Positions 11,481 to 23,026 of a stretch of 64,000 bases of DNA are shown piece by piece. Under the pieces are notes generated by a model, which was not told the DNA's origin, did no database searches, and saw only the letters and a program-made list of their open reading frames with translations. Position 1 is the first letter of the stretch. Each line of letters starts with the position of its first letter. A program made the translations under genes and the position numbers. Source of the DNA: Parasitella parasitica (lineage: Eukaryota; Mucoromycota; Mucoromycetes; Mucorales; Mucoraceae); contig MU619311.1 in NCBI GenBank assembly GCA_025201805.1, forward strand, positions 14,567-78,566. The letters run 5' to 3'.

Positions 11481-12723
11481 ATGAACGATTTCAGCTATCC
11501 ATCAATGCCAAATGTCATGTCAAAAGTTGGCGGAATTCTTTATCCAGAAACAGCACCATTTGCTCGTCCTAATTCTATGAATAAATTCAATTCATTCTCC
11601 CAACCACAAGTGTATGACCAATGGAGAAGCAATTCTTTGCCATCCTCGGTTTCCACGACACTACCAACAAATGCAAACGTTCAAAATAACATCAATAGCA
11701 CGAATACCAACTCGAATGATAATAGCAGCAATCCTACCGCTAATCCTGTTTCTTGTGATCTGCAAGAAATCATTGTCTATTATCAATCTCAACCTGAACT
11801 ATTGCGTTTAATTTTATTGAGTAAAGTTGAAGAAGATAAAAGAAGGACTGAGGAAGCCAAGTTGAGAGTCAAAGAGCTCGACATGTTCTTGCTTCAGCAA
11901 CAACAGCAAATGACGAACAGAACACCTCAAACACCGGATGCAATTATTGATACCAATTCCTGTAATATCTTGAATAACTCAACTACAACAACTGCGACAA
12001 GCACCCCTACTGCTACGCCCACGTCAAATAATCTGCTAAATACAAATCAATTTGGCCAAGCTTCAAAAAGACCTAGTGTTTTAGAAATGTTGATGGACGA
12101 CTCTGATTCCAATCGCCGTGATTCAGCACTTGGTTCTTCTTTTGATGACAGTGCTAATTCTGATGAAATCGATGATCGTACATTCAGTCCTAACTCTACA
12201 GCAGCAGCAGCATCTATGCTTTCAATGAGGTACGTATATCTTGCCGTATTGCCTTAATTTAGCGTCTAACTTTGTCCCATTTAGTTTCACTGCTCAACCC
12301 GTTATGCCCGCAAGAAACTCGTTCCACCCCCTTTCTCCACCTTATGCGCTTAATAATAATCAACCCGTTGAAGACACGCTTCCGTCTCATATCAAGCCAA
12401 ACACTTCGCCTCTTAAATCCACGCCTCGTTATGACTCCTATTTCCCTCAACGTCCTCGTCGAAGACGTGAAATGCAGGCTATTTCGAAGATTGTCGAAAC
12501 AAGAGATTACCCCTATATCGACGGTTTCTTCTGGAAGAATAATGGTAATACCGTTCAAAAGAAGACTGGAAACAAGAGCGTCTACTACAAATGCTCCAAT
12601 AGTAGTAAGGGCTGTCCTGTAAACAAGACTGTTACCTGGAAAGAGAACGGCGAATATCTGATTAAATACAGAGGAGAACATCTCGCTGAATGTGGCAAAG
12701 TTCAACGTATTGTCGACATGTAA
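11481..12723 (+). CDS. WRKY-like zinc-finger transcription factor
   Basis: Two exons (11481-12229, 12285-12723) give 395 aa. The N-terminal half is low-complexity (Asn/Ser/Thr) with one helical, charged segment of about 45 residues (11770-11900, QSQPELLRLILLSKVEEDKR onward), probably a coiled coil. The C-terminal ~65 residues fit the WRKY fold. DGFFWKNNGNTVQKKTGNK occupies the place of the plant DGYxWRKYGQK strand, followed by YYKC, GCPV, the strand Y-R-G-E-H and a final Cys. The zinc ligands would be C-x6-C-x21-H-x3-C. The canonical WRKYGQK heptapeptide is replaced by WKNNGNT. A basic patch (RPRRRR) precedes the domain. Nuclear DNA binding is inferred from the family, and the target motif may differ because the recognition strand is altered. 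FLYWCH/GCM relatives are the main alternative. Confidence 0.82.
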
Positions 12724-13788
12724 TTTTTTGTCGTTTTGTAATTCCCTTTGTAAATATATCTTTAAATCATATAGCACTCCCCCCTTCCCCTTTTTTTCTC
12801 TTCTCCATTCTCATATTTGTAGTAATAGTTTCATGGCATAGCTTTATAAATCAAAGAAAAAAAATATCTAGAGCGGGTTCTCTTTTGTATATTTTTTTCT
12901 TTTCATCCATTTATTTTTATTCGCATAGAGCGCTTCGCAAATTCGTATCATGACGCTCAGCATCTAAATAATTCAGCTTCGATTCTTTACAAAATTCCAA
13001 AACATATGGCCATCTCATTTGAATTCTTCTCCGAGGTTAATCGGCTGTCATTTTATGCTTGATTTGTAATATCCACACTTCCGTTTTGTCTCTTGTGAGA
13101 TAGTGAGTATGATTATTTCCTAGATGTTGACGCTTTCGGCATTCATATAAAATGCCATGTTTCATTATTGATTACTATGTTGGACCTGAATAATAGCAAC
13201 TGTTTTTATTGTTTCATTCGGTCTATGTTCACGATATTATATAGAAATAAGTCATCAAGACGTGGTTAGTGTAGCTCATTGTTTCTATACTGTAACAACA
13301 AAATAAATCTAGGAACAAACTGATTTGATTTTGACTGTTCGAATCATCAAGTTGATTTACCATTAGCCTCCATCTATGACACTAATAAGCAGTACGAACT
13401 GGCGTTGAAAAATAGAAAGCAAGCAAAGCAACATCCCCAAGGCCAGGAGTAAAACCCAAATTTGGGTTTTTGAAACTGTTCAATTGATGGCTCATCCAAT
13501 TACTTTTTGAATGGGGCAAATACCTATCTCGGTCACACCCGTAGAATTGAATAACAAGTTAGCTCGCTCAACCTGTCTATTTTCAACTCTTAAATTTTGG
13601 GATAACTTGTATTAATTACACAAACATACACAGACAGCGTTTTCATTGAGGATAAAAAAAAATATCCCCACAAATTCAATACTGGCTCCTCTCTTTTCCC
13701 TTTTTACTGTCGTTTCTGTTTGCTTATCTTTTTCTACTCAGGCTTTCCTTTTTGTTATTCTTCTTTCCATTTTACATTTTAATCAGCT
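12724..13788. other. Intergenic region between two transcription factor genes
   Basis: No coding signal. It contains a perfect 20-bp palindrome at 13451-13470 and pyrimidine-rich stretches before the next ATG. Confidence 0.5.
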
Positions 13789-16317
13789 ATGTTTGCTACA
13801 CTTGAATTACCACTCAGAGGTATATATACATGTAAAAATAGAAATTTCAAAAAACGTATGATTAATCCTGTGTGTTTTGTATTTTAGATGATAGTAGGCA
13901 TAAGAGATTAAAAGTTGGAAGAGCATGTCATCCTTGTAGAATGAAGAAAATAAAGGTGAGAGAATAAAATAAAAATAGAAATGGATTATAGCTTTGAAAT
14001 ATGCTTACATATAAAATTATAAATTCGCAAGTGTGATGGAAAGCAACCATGTATGCAGGTACTGTTTAATTTTTTTTTTATGTAATATCATTAGCATATT
14101 AACTTGTTCATTTACTAGTGCAAAGGTTATTATTCAAATACATTAATCAAAAATGCTTTTGTTGACATTTTTCTTGTAGCAAGAAGACGCAAATGTATGT
14201 ATTTAAAGAACCCTGATGAAACATATATACGTTTGGATCCAGTAAATGAGCCCACACCATCCAAAGTCGACAATACTACTGCAGCTGCTATATCGGAATC
14301 TTATTTTCAGGACATTGGCGATCGAGCTCAGTCAAAACAGCAACATCTAAATGGCACAAATTCACCCTCTCGGGACGACAGCAGCAAGATATTTGCCCAA
14401 GATCAGCCAGACAACCTATTCGCTAGCCATTCCCCACACAGTCCATCATCCATATCGACCCAATCAGCCTCTCAGCCTGCAACAAGACCAGACAAGATGA
14501 TTGAACAATTAACTGATGGTCTGGTCCGTTTAACGTTACATCACGACGCTTCAAAGTTGGGAAACGAAAATGTTACGCCATGGAGGAGCTATGGTGAATT
14601 TGTACGATGGACGCCTGAGCCTCATCTTCCAACATACTACACAGCACCCATCGACATGCCATCTCGGCCTACCCAAGAGCATCTAATCAGCGTTTTTTTT
14701 GATGAATGCCACCACATATTGCCGACACTATCAAGGTCCATGTTTTACGATCAACTCAAAATTAAGGGACCCCTCGTGACACCACTCCTACTGAATATCA
14801 TTTATGCGCATGCCGCAAAGCGCATCAACAATCCTGCTTTTCGCTCAGAACAGAACAATCCCTCGACACAGGGTGATTTGTTTTATAACCGTGCTAAACG
14901 TTTAGTCGATGATTTTTTGGATATACCTCGGATTAGTACAGTGATTGCTTTGTTGTACATGGCACTATATGATTGCGATCACATACCTCAAGGCGGTACT
15001 CGCATTAGATCAAGTCGCGCTTGGATGTATAGTGGAATGGCTATACGTATGTGTTTTGAATTGGGTTTACACACTGCGAACTACAGTAGTCAAATGTCTC
15101 AGTGCGATATCGAACTGCGTAAAAGAGTGCTGTGGACTTGTTTTGTCATGGATAAGTTGGAAAGCTGCACAATGGAAAGACCTTGGATGCTAAAATCAAA
15201 GGATATTGCGTTGGATTTCCCTACTCCCTTACCCGAGGATTCTTTGCCAGAAAGACTGGTACTGGAAGGATTCAATCAACTGTGCAGACTCATGATTTTG
15301 ACAGAAAAAGTCATTCATTTCTTCACCTACGATATGAAGAATCTGAGTCTTTGGACGATCAGCGAAGAAAACCAGATTTTGCAGTATCTGGATGCTATTC
15401 ATCAGTGGAGAGACATGCTGCCGAGTGAATTGCAATGGACCACACCTGCCAATAACTCCGGCGTACAGCGATTTATGCCCGCTGTGCCCTTGTCAGCTGT
15501 TGTTGCAAATCTTCACCTCGTCTGTTACGATTTAGAACTTTCACTCATCATGTGTTGCCGTTATCAAGACGAACATTTACACCGTGAAAGACGCAGAACT
15601 CTCGCAAATACCATTACACACATCGTTTCTTTAACTGTTCAGCATCAACACCTCATGTACACCTTTGCAGTGTCCACATTTTCTGGCATTTTTGCTGCCT
15701 TGACGCATGCCGTCGATTTTGACAATCAACATTTGGATGTGTCTGAAGGCGCAAAGCTGCAATTTAGAAAGAGCTTGGAAGATGTACGGTTGATTGTGGA
15801 GCGCATCCCCATGCGAGATTTGCGCGATTTTGCTCGACTTGTGGATTTGACACTGCAACCCAATACACAGATGATGGGCAATACCATTTCTGTGCCTCCC
15901 AATGCGTATGCATCCGCGTTTTCTGCTATTAGTGACCTATGTCGTAAGGATAATGGTAGTAGTAGTAATAGCATCGAGCCAAATGCCAGTGTGTACTCTC
16001 AACAACACGAGGTAATCGAAAATGGAGCAGGTTATGGCTCAGCTTCGCCAGAAAGACGTAGATCACCATTCCCCAACAATCCAATGATATCTGGTCAGTT
16101 TGCTTTTGACGCCTGTTATCAACAGCAAGCTAGTAGTACATCATCGCCGTCAGGCAGCGTGTCTGCTGCAGCAGTAGCAGCGGCGGCAGCGGCTGTTGGC
16201 GCAGTGGGAACTCCAAGTGCACAATCAGGACCGACAAACAAGAGCATTGAACCAGCAGACTATACATTTGAATTAATCTCTGTTGCAGATGAATGGGCAA
16301 GATCACTTATATATTAG
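13789..16317 (+). CDS. Zn2Cys6 transcription factor with fungal-specific activator domain
   Basis: Five exons (13789-13819, 13888-13955, 14032-14058, 14119-14125, 14180-16317) give 756 aa. The DNA-binding cluster is complete: C24-x2-C27-x6-C34-x5-C40-x2-C43-x6-C50, in RACHPCRMKKIKC and the following residues. It is encoded by exons 2-5, exon 4 being only 7 nt. The middle region (about residues 210-440) is the fungal-specific transcription factor domain, with RSSRAWMYSGMAIRMCFELG, LRKRVLWTCFVMDKLES and the following ERPWMLKSKDI. This is the arrangement seen in xylanase-regulator-type activators. The C-terminus has an alanine run (about 16165-16205). The protein is nuclear and the inducer unknown. 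The last intron (14126-14179) is 54 nt with no stop in frame, so its retention would insert 18 residues between Cys43 and Cys50. Confidence 0.92.
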
Positions 16318-16814
16318 TATCGTTTTTTTTTTTGGCTTCTTTTTTTTTGTCGTATGTATATTAAATCTCGTTTTTGTTAATTTTCCCTCTTCACCATCCC
16401 TTATTTCTTTTTCTTTTTTTTTATCCTAATACTACCATCCTCATGTATTTATATAAAAGATATATAGCAGTAATATTAATATCATCAAGGAAAAAGTCGC
16501 AAACTTCTTTAGTAGTTTTGATACCATACGAGACAAAAGGAGACCTTGAAGAAGCGATGGAATGTTTACATGTGGGTGCACCCGTCTTGCTTTTGCATTA
16601 GATTTCTGTTGTCAGTATAGAGACTTTTTTTTTTTACATGTATACAAATAAATGCAACCAAGAAGCAGATCTTTCACATCTTGCCCTTGAATCTCCTTGA
16701 ATTATACTACATGACATCTGATTAAAGTGACAACAGCCCTGATTCAGATAAAAAAGCGTCGATTCATATTTTTTTTTCTTTTTTTTTTTGTCTTGTCTTT
16801 TCATTACATTTACA
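16318..16814. other. Intergenic, no gene seen
   Basis: T-rich stretches probably represent the 3' UTR of the activator and the promoter of the phosphoesterase gene. Confidence 0.5.
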
Positions 16815-18514
16815 ATGCTCTTGAAATCCGCCTTAAGTCTTACATTGGTTGCCTCTCTAATCAACGCTGCTGTCATCATTCCGAATATCCATAAGCGCGG
16901 TGAAGGAGCATCTGGCAAATTTGTCCATGTAACAGGTATGTGCTATATGCGTATACGTCGCTTCATCTATACATTGAATTGAGCCTAACATGTCATACTA
17001 AAATAGACTTTCATTTCGATCCCCATTACGTCGAGGGCGCCTCTGTCTCGAGCTTCTGTCACCGTAAAGATGGTGAAAATGACAAAGGTATTGCAGGGAA
17101 ATTTGGTACCTTGGGAAGTAAATGTGATGCTCCAAAAGCTCTAGTACGTGAAAAAATTATTCGCTGCCATGCAAATGTATTTATCCTTTTAATATGTCTG
17201 TTTATAGATTGACGCCACATTCGAGTTCCTTAAAGAACAAGCATCAGATGCAGATTTTGTTATTTACACGGGTGATTCTGTTCGTCATGTATGCATACAT
17301 AGAGATCGTATTGAATTGAATTTTAACAACATTATAACATATAATTCATAGGATCGTGATTTATTCGAAATGAGAAGCGACGAAGAAGTCAAATCTACTC
17401 AAGAACTCTTGGTTAAATACTTTACATCTACTTTTTCCAAGGTAATCCCTGTGCTTGGCAATAATGATGTCGAGACACACAACAACATCATGGCCTATGA
17501 TGACCAATACCTTGAGTTCATGTCCACTTGGGCTCCATTTAATCTTAATCTCGGCCAAGACTTTATTCGAGGTGGCTACTACGTACAGGAGCTTGCACCC
17601 AATTTGCGTACCATCAATACCAATACCATGGACTTTTTCAAAAAGAATGAGCTTCTGTATACTGACTGTGATGTTCCTGGCCCAGGAAGAAATCAATTAG
17701 ACTGGCTAAGAAAGTCTTTGGAAGATACTCGTGCCTCGAAATCAAAAGCTTATATTCTGTATGTATCCCCCCGATCTTGCCTGTTCTCATTTGACTAACG
17801 GCTTCTTTTTTTTATTTTATTTTTCATCAAGTGCTCATGTACCACCAAACAGCAAAAAAGACAAACATTTTTACAAGGATAGATGCTATAATGAATATTA
17901 TAGTCTGTTAGGCTCTTATTCAGATGTGATTTTAGCTCATTTCTCTGGCCATTTCAACTGTAGGCTAAATCAACTAATTTATTTTAAATGAATGAAAACT
18001 AACGCTCTGACTAGATGATCAATTGACAGCTGTATTGCAAAATAAACAGGACGGTACCTACACTAGAGTAGCTGCCCTGGGAGAGGAGGAGGTTCCCATG
18101 ACAGCCGAGGAATTAGAGATATATAAAGTAGTGGGTGTTCTTTTCAATGCACCTTCTATTGTCCCTCAACAGAACCCTGCAGTTCGAATCTATACGTATG
18201 ACACAGAGGGAACACAGTAAGTCGTGATTTCAGAAATTTTTTTTAGAGTGCTTGTATGCTAATCATGCATATGCAGATACCCGTATGGCACTATCCTTGA
18301 TTGGGATCAATATTATGCCAACCTTGAAGAAGCAAATCAAAGTGGCACTTTAAAGTACAAACTAGAATACACAGCCTCAAAACTGTATAATGTCGACCGC
18401 TTTGACGCTAGTGGGCTACAAAGTGTATTTGAAGCAATTTCACTAGATGAAACTGTTCGCCAACAATACACTGCTTTCCGTGCTGTAAACGTTGATAAAG
18501 CAGCAGAGATTTAA
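16815..18514 (+). CDS. Secreted calcineurin-like phosphoesterase (endopolyphosphatase / acid sphingomyelinase type)
   Basis: Seven exons (16815-16935, 17007-17143, 17208-17288, 17352-17758, 17832-17959, 18015-18216, 18277-18514) give 437 aa. A signal peptide is clear (MLLKSALSLTLVASLINAA). Metal-ligand blocks of the metallophosphoesterase fold appear in order: DFHFDP (D-x-H), GDSVRHDRD (GD-x2-RH), GNNDVETHN (GN-x-D), AHVPP and GHFN. The first four match endopolyphosphatase Ppn1 and ASM-like phosphodiesterases. It would hydrolyse phosphoester or phosphoanhydride bonds in the vacuole or outside the cell. At 437 residues it is shorter than yeast Ppn1, and I see no C-terminal membrane segment, so a soluble ASM-like enzyme is as likely as a polyphosphatase. 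It converges with RPF2, with 176 bp between the stops. Confidence 0.9.
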
Positions 18515-18690
18515 GCTTTTTTTTTTTTTTTTCAGCTAAATTAATTATAATTTATTTATTTTTTTTACAGAGGAAAAATATTTATGTTGTATATTTGTAT
18601 GTGTGTTTGCGTGTTGACGATGTGAATTGTGTTGTTGGTGCTGATTTTTACAAGAAGGGTTATCTATATTTGCTTTTTTTTGTATTTATT

Positions 18691-19783
18691 TTACTCTTCA
18701 TCATCACTGTCTACTTTCTGCTTTTTTGATGATTCAGCGGCGTCTTCTTTTTCATTAGCGCCTCTCTTTAAACCCTTCATCTTTCTGGTTTGAATCTTAT
18801 CAATTTCTTGTTTGCCAAGATGAATGCGGCCATATTTATCACCCATCTCATCCACTTCGATATTCTTTGCCTTCTTGGGCTTGACTTCCTTGGCGACTCT
18901 GCAAGCAGACTTCCAAATGTCTTGCTTGGGAACAGATGTACGCTTAATTTTCAAGTCGTAACTGGGACCCATCTCTTCCAATTCGACGCGGGGTGTTTTG
19001 AGTCCACTCTTCTTCATTTGAATAGCATAAGTCCGGAAAAGGATACGATCGTCAGGCGTAGCAGTCAAGCTAACAACATGCTCTAGACCGGCCAAGTTGA
19101 CGGCATCTGTTTCTTCACCATTGAAGAAATCCAAAAAGTAGTTTTTGATATACTTACACTTTTCATCAGATTCAAAACGATCACCGTTAAAGATCATCAA
19201 GGGCTTCAAGCCTAGCGAACACTTGGGGCCCTATCGAAAAAATATTGGCATTTGTATAATCACACCGCTTGTGTACATATTACTTACAGGAAGAGAGCCC
19301 ATAGATTTGGGATTCTCAATGCTAAATTCATACATATCCAGCAATTGATGATTGTACATGCGAATAAAAGTCAAATTGTGTGGCCTCTTCTTGGAATGAG
19401 TGCCAACAACTAAATGAGCTGAGTCGTTTTTCTGAGAGAAAAACTCGAGCTTTTCATCATCTTCAAAGGGTTTGATCTCATTCTTCTTACTAAAGTAGAT
19501 GGCATTGGGACGCTTCAATGCGTACTAAAACAACAGTCAGTGGGCAACTTATTGTCGTCATTACCATACACACTTACCAAATCTTTCAATGCATCATTCA
19601 CAATTTGGCTTGTAGAGGAACCCCGCACAACCAAAGTGTTCTTGGGATTTTCATGGACCTTGGCTTCACGATTCTTCAAAAAACGCTTCGTGCGAGCATT
19701 TTTAGCCTTACTGTAGTAGATGTCAGTAAATGAAAGTCGGTTAGGGGGTTTGTTTTAGCAGAATCTTACACTGTACGCAACAT
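18691..19783 (-). CDS. RPF2: Ribosome production factor 2 (Brix domain)
   Basis: Four exons on the minus strand (19770-19783, 19578-19710, 19288-19524, 18691-19230) give 307 aa. RPF2 partners with RRS1 to deliver the 5S RNP to pre-60S particles in the nucleolus. The N-terminus MLRTVKAKNARTKRFLKNRE and NTLVVRGSSTSQ fit the family. So do the Brix-domain middle (KRPHNLTFIRMYNHQLLDMY, GPKCSLGLKPLMIFNGDRFE) and the Lys/Asp/Glu-rich tail. The length is normal for RPF2. The first exon has just 14 coding bases; all junctions are GT-AG and in phase. Confidence 0.95.
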
Positions 19784-21783
19784 GATAAAATAATTTAAAA
19801 AAAAAAAAAAAAAAAAGAGAGAACATTTTAGGAAGGATGGATTAACAGTCTTTTTGCTGGTGGCTTGATAAGTGAACCATGGTGAAAGTGAGTTGGATCA
19901 TCGTCTTGCTTGCTGGATACTGCAAGTACATGATTGTTGCTTTTGGATTTGTAATCATTTAAACGAATACCCAAATACGGATTATGCTTTAGAAGGATAT
20001 ATAGCGCAGCAAATATCTAGTAAGCTATCAGGTTTTGGAGATCAATGCTCCATATTTTGTTAGTCTTTGCCTTGAAAGATGAATATTTATTATAAAGTTC
20101 ATCAAACGAATGCACCAAAATCAATGAAAATCAGTATTTTGAATGCTTATTTCTCAAGATGTAGCTTTTTAACAGTGTACAAAAAATACCAAACAATTAC
20201 TATCATTCTGATTTATTTCCTGAATTTTTGCGGATCAGGAGGATTTCAACTCAATAAATGGGCTCAGGTACCCGAATTTCTTTGAGATGAAATTTCCCCC
20301 ATAAGCAGGTACACGTTTGGGAAAATAAAAAAAAACCGCCTTAAAAGCCCAGTTGGTAGGCCATTAATGAATAATTCACTATATTTTAGGTTGGTAGTCA
20401 TTTATCCTTGAGAAACGAATGCAAAAAAATAGTTTTCAAATGACATTTTGGTCATCTTTCTAACTTTTCATGTTCCATGTACACCTACGAACCGAATTTG
20501 CCTAAGCTTACACAACAACTGATCAATCACTATATTTGGTATAGTATATTAAAGCGAGCATGAGCAGAGATGCTAGTATAATATGATGACTTTATTTAAA
20601 CATGGCAAAAGAGACAAGAATGGTGCCATTGGATGGCTAATCTTCATCCTGGTGCAGAGTGGATCAGATAAAGTGATATCCCATTGCATTTTGTTTCTGA
20701 AAATGGGGTTAAATCCTGATGAATATTCTTCCACCAAATCTACTATAATGAACATTCTATCATCCTTTGTGCTCATCTGGAATATTGCTTTACTAGTGAT
20801 TCGTAAACTCTTATCCACCAATCTCTTGTGAACTGATTCAAGGCTTATCCGACTATCCCCCATCCTAGAGCAAGGTCCTTTCGCTGCGGTGCCGTCAAAT
20901 AACTATAAATGCCTTGGAACCTTACACTAGTTTCAATCCTAATTCAATCCTGGAATAGCTAAATAAATATATTTAGTTCTAAGTGTGTTTTTTCTGTCTA
21001 TATTTTGTTGTTCTAAACATCTATGAGAATCAAAAGTGAAAAGCTAAAAGAAGGCTACGATCAAGACCAAATAAAGCCTGTTTTCATTGTTGTCTATAAA
21101 GTTATCAACGGAAATTATATGAAAACTGTATTTACTAAACACTGATATAGGCTAGGCCCACCGCTCTGAAATGGATATTCCACTTTGGAGAAAACGGGCT
21201 CTACGCTTTAACGATAGCTGAGGGCATGATTTGAGTGATCAAGAATGGGTGATAAATGGAAGGCTTATGTGAACAACAGCGAAAAAGTACCAAAGACAGC
21301 TGATGACAGCGCCAAGCAGAAATACAGCAGCATTATTATGGCCATCCTCAAGGATATTGCCAATGCCCATCCCAACATCAGCTCTTAAACCCGGCGAAGG
21401 CACTATGCCCATGCCAAAAACTCAATTACAAACAAATGCGAATTGCCGATAATCCCGAATAGCAATGTCCAGCGCAATAAATGACATCGCGTAATTTGAG
21501 CACTCAACGAGTAACTTGGAAATATTGAACAATTGAATAATTGGATACTTAAATAATGAAAAAGAGAAAAGAAGGTGTGATACCAAATACTAAGAGGGAG
21601 AGAAGTTTAAAGATGGGAGCACTCTAGCTGATGGGGAACTTAGGGTGGGTCAACAATAGTTTAAGAGTGATATGTACGGAATTGGCGAATAATGTCTATT
21701 ACATGGTGGCATCCGGTGTATAAAGGAATGTTGTATGAGGTAACAATTGCGAATATGACTCACAAAAAATGTTTTTCAGCAAG
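19784..21783. other. Gene-poor region
   Basis: No supported gene. Two weak coding-like frames exist: 20573-20863 on the minus strand (96 codons, no recognisable domain) and 21245-21388 on the plus strand (47 codons). Both could be mobile-element debris, given the LINE remnant just to the right. Confidence 0.45.
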
Positions 21784-22320
21784 CTACAAAGAGAAACCAG
21801 ATGGACATATTGCGTTGGCCAGCCGTTGAGAAAGAAGGAGTGGATTGGCGTAGTAGAAAAGCGAGTTGAGGAGGGATTTTTTGAAATATTCGCATAAGAT
21901 GGTGGCCATTAAGCATGGAATAAGATAACGAATGGTGGTTTTCCAGATGAAGCATATGTCTTCAGCAGTATGTTCTTTAGAATTGGTAGGGCATAGGGGA
22001 CATAAAAGTGAAGGGACTTTATTAGACATGAGGTAGTGTACCGTAGTAGTAAAAAGTCGGGCACTTTTCAGGCCTTGTACGGGCGAATTAATAGATATTG
22101 AAGGAAAGTTAACAATATAAAGCATAGGTAAACGTAGCGCAGTGGTAGGGTCAATAGAAAAGTCGTTATCGGCGCGAGCATCTGGAGTTAGGCGATACAG
22201 CGCCAATAAAAGCACAATAGAATAGAAAGAGGGATAAAAACCGAGCAAAGTGTTGCATTTAGTTGTTAAGATCATATGATATTTAGGGATCAAGTTGAAT
22301 TTGCTATATGGGATCTAGTG
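21784..22320 (-). mobile_element. Decayed LINE ORF2 C-terminal fragment
   Basis: A ~170-codon frame contains LLCPLCPTNSKEHTAEDICF followed by IWKTTIRYLIP. This is the Cys/His knuckle (CxxC...H) and tryptophan pattern found after the RT domain in many fungal LINE polyproteins, where the usual text is C-P-L-C...E-x-x-x-H...W. No RT domain remains beside it, and the frame ends shortly after. It is probably a truncated, inactive copy. Confidence 0.55.
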
Positions 22321-23026
22321 TCTCCACCGTCCTTTTGCGAGTAAACGGAAGGATTTACGAAAAAACACTGCAGCATTTTATCTAGAAGATAGTAACTACA
22401 TCTGAGGTCTGGCCGCATAAACCCATGCATTTGTCAAGAATACAATGTCATAGAACAAAGAAGGTATTATTTCAAGTGGATGCATTAATGGGATACAAGA
22501 ATGCCCACATCAAAGCAACCACCGTAGTTAAAACAGAAACAACTGCAGATCCCAAGATTTACAGACGCCCGATCTCACTTAATTTGTATCTTTTTGAATA
22601 TGTCTGATATTGGAACATTGAGTTTCCACACAGGCGACTACCTGGTACCTTCTTGGTTGTATTCTATAACGAGCGATGAGTAATCAGAATTAAAATTGCT
22701 GAAACTATATGTATATATTTATGAGCATATTCCCGCCAACATGTTCTAAACTAGGGTGCTGCAATTGGGCTTGTGATAGACTTCACAGCACTTTTCAATA
22801 AAAAATTTACTAGACGCAATCGCTTCCAGAACAGAGGCTGGTAACACTCGTAATAACACTAACAGCTCATTATCCACCAAATAAATATATTTTTCTTGCA
22901 AAGTATTGGACGGCATTTTACAATGTCAAGAGGGGAAGGGGGGGGGGTGTGAGTGTGTCAAATAAAGAATTTTTCAGAGCCAGGCCATTTACTCTTTCTC
23001 TGCTCATCATACGTACAACGAGAAAG
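22321..23026. other. Intergenic region and promoter of the PPR gene
   Basis: No gene seen. It contains a G-run at 22938-22947. The frame of the next gene is open upstream to 22949 but has no ATG before 23027. Confidence 0.45.

Noticed and set aside
22949..23026. GTG-initiated N-terminal extension of the PPR protein
   Set aside because: Not a usual nuclear start. The ATG at 23027 gives a good mitochondrial presequence.
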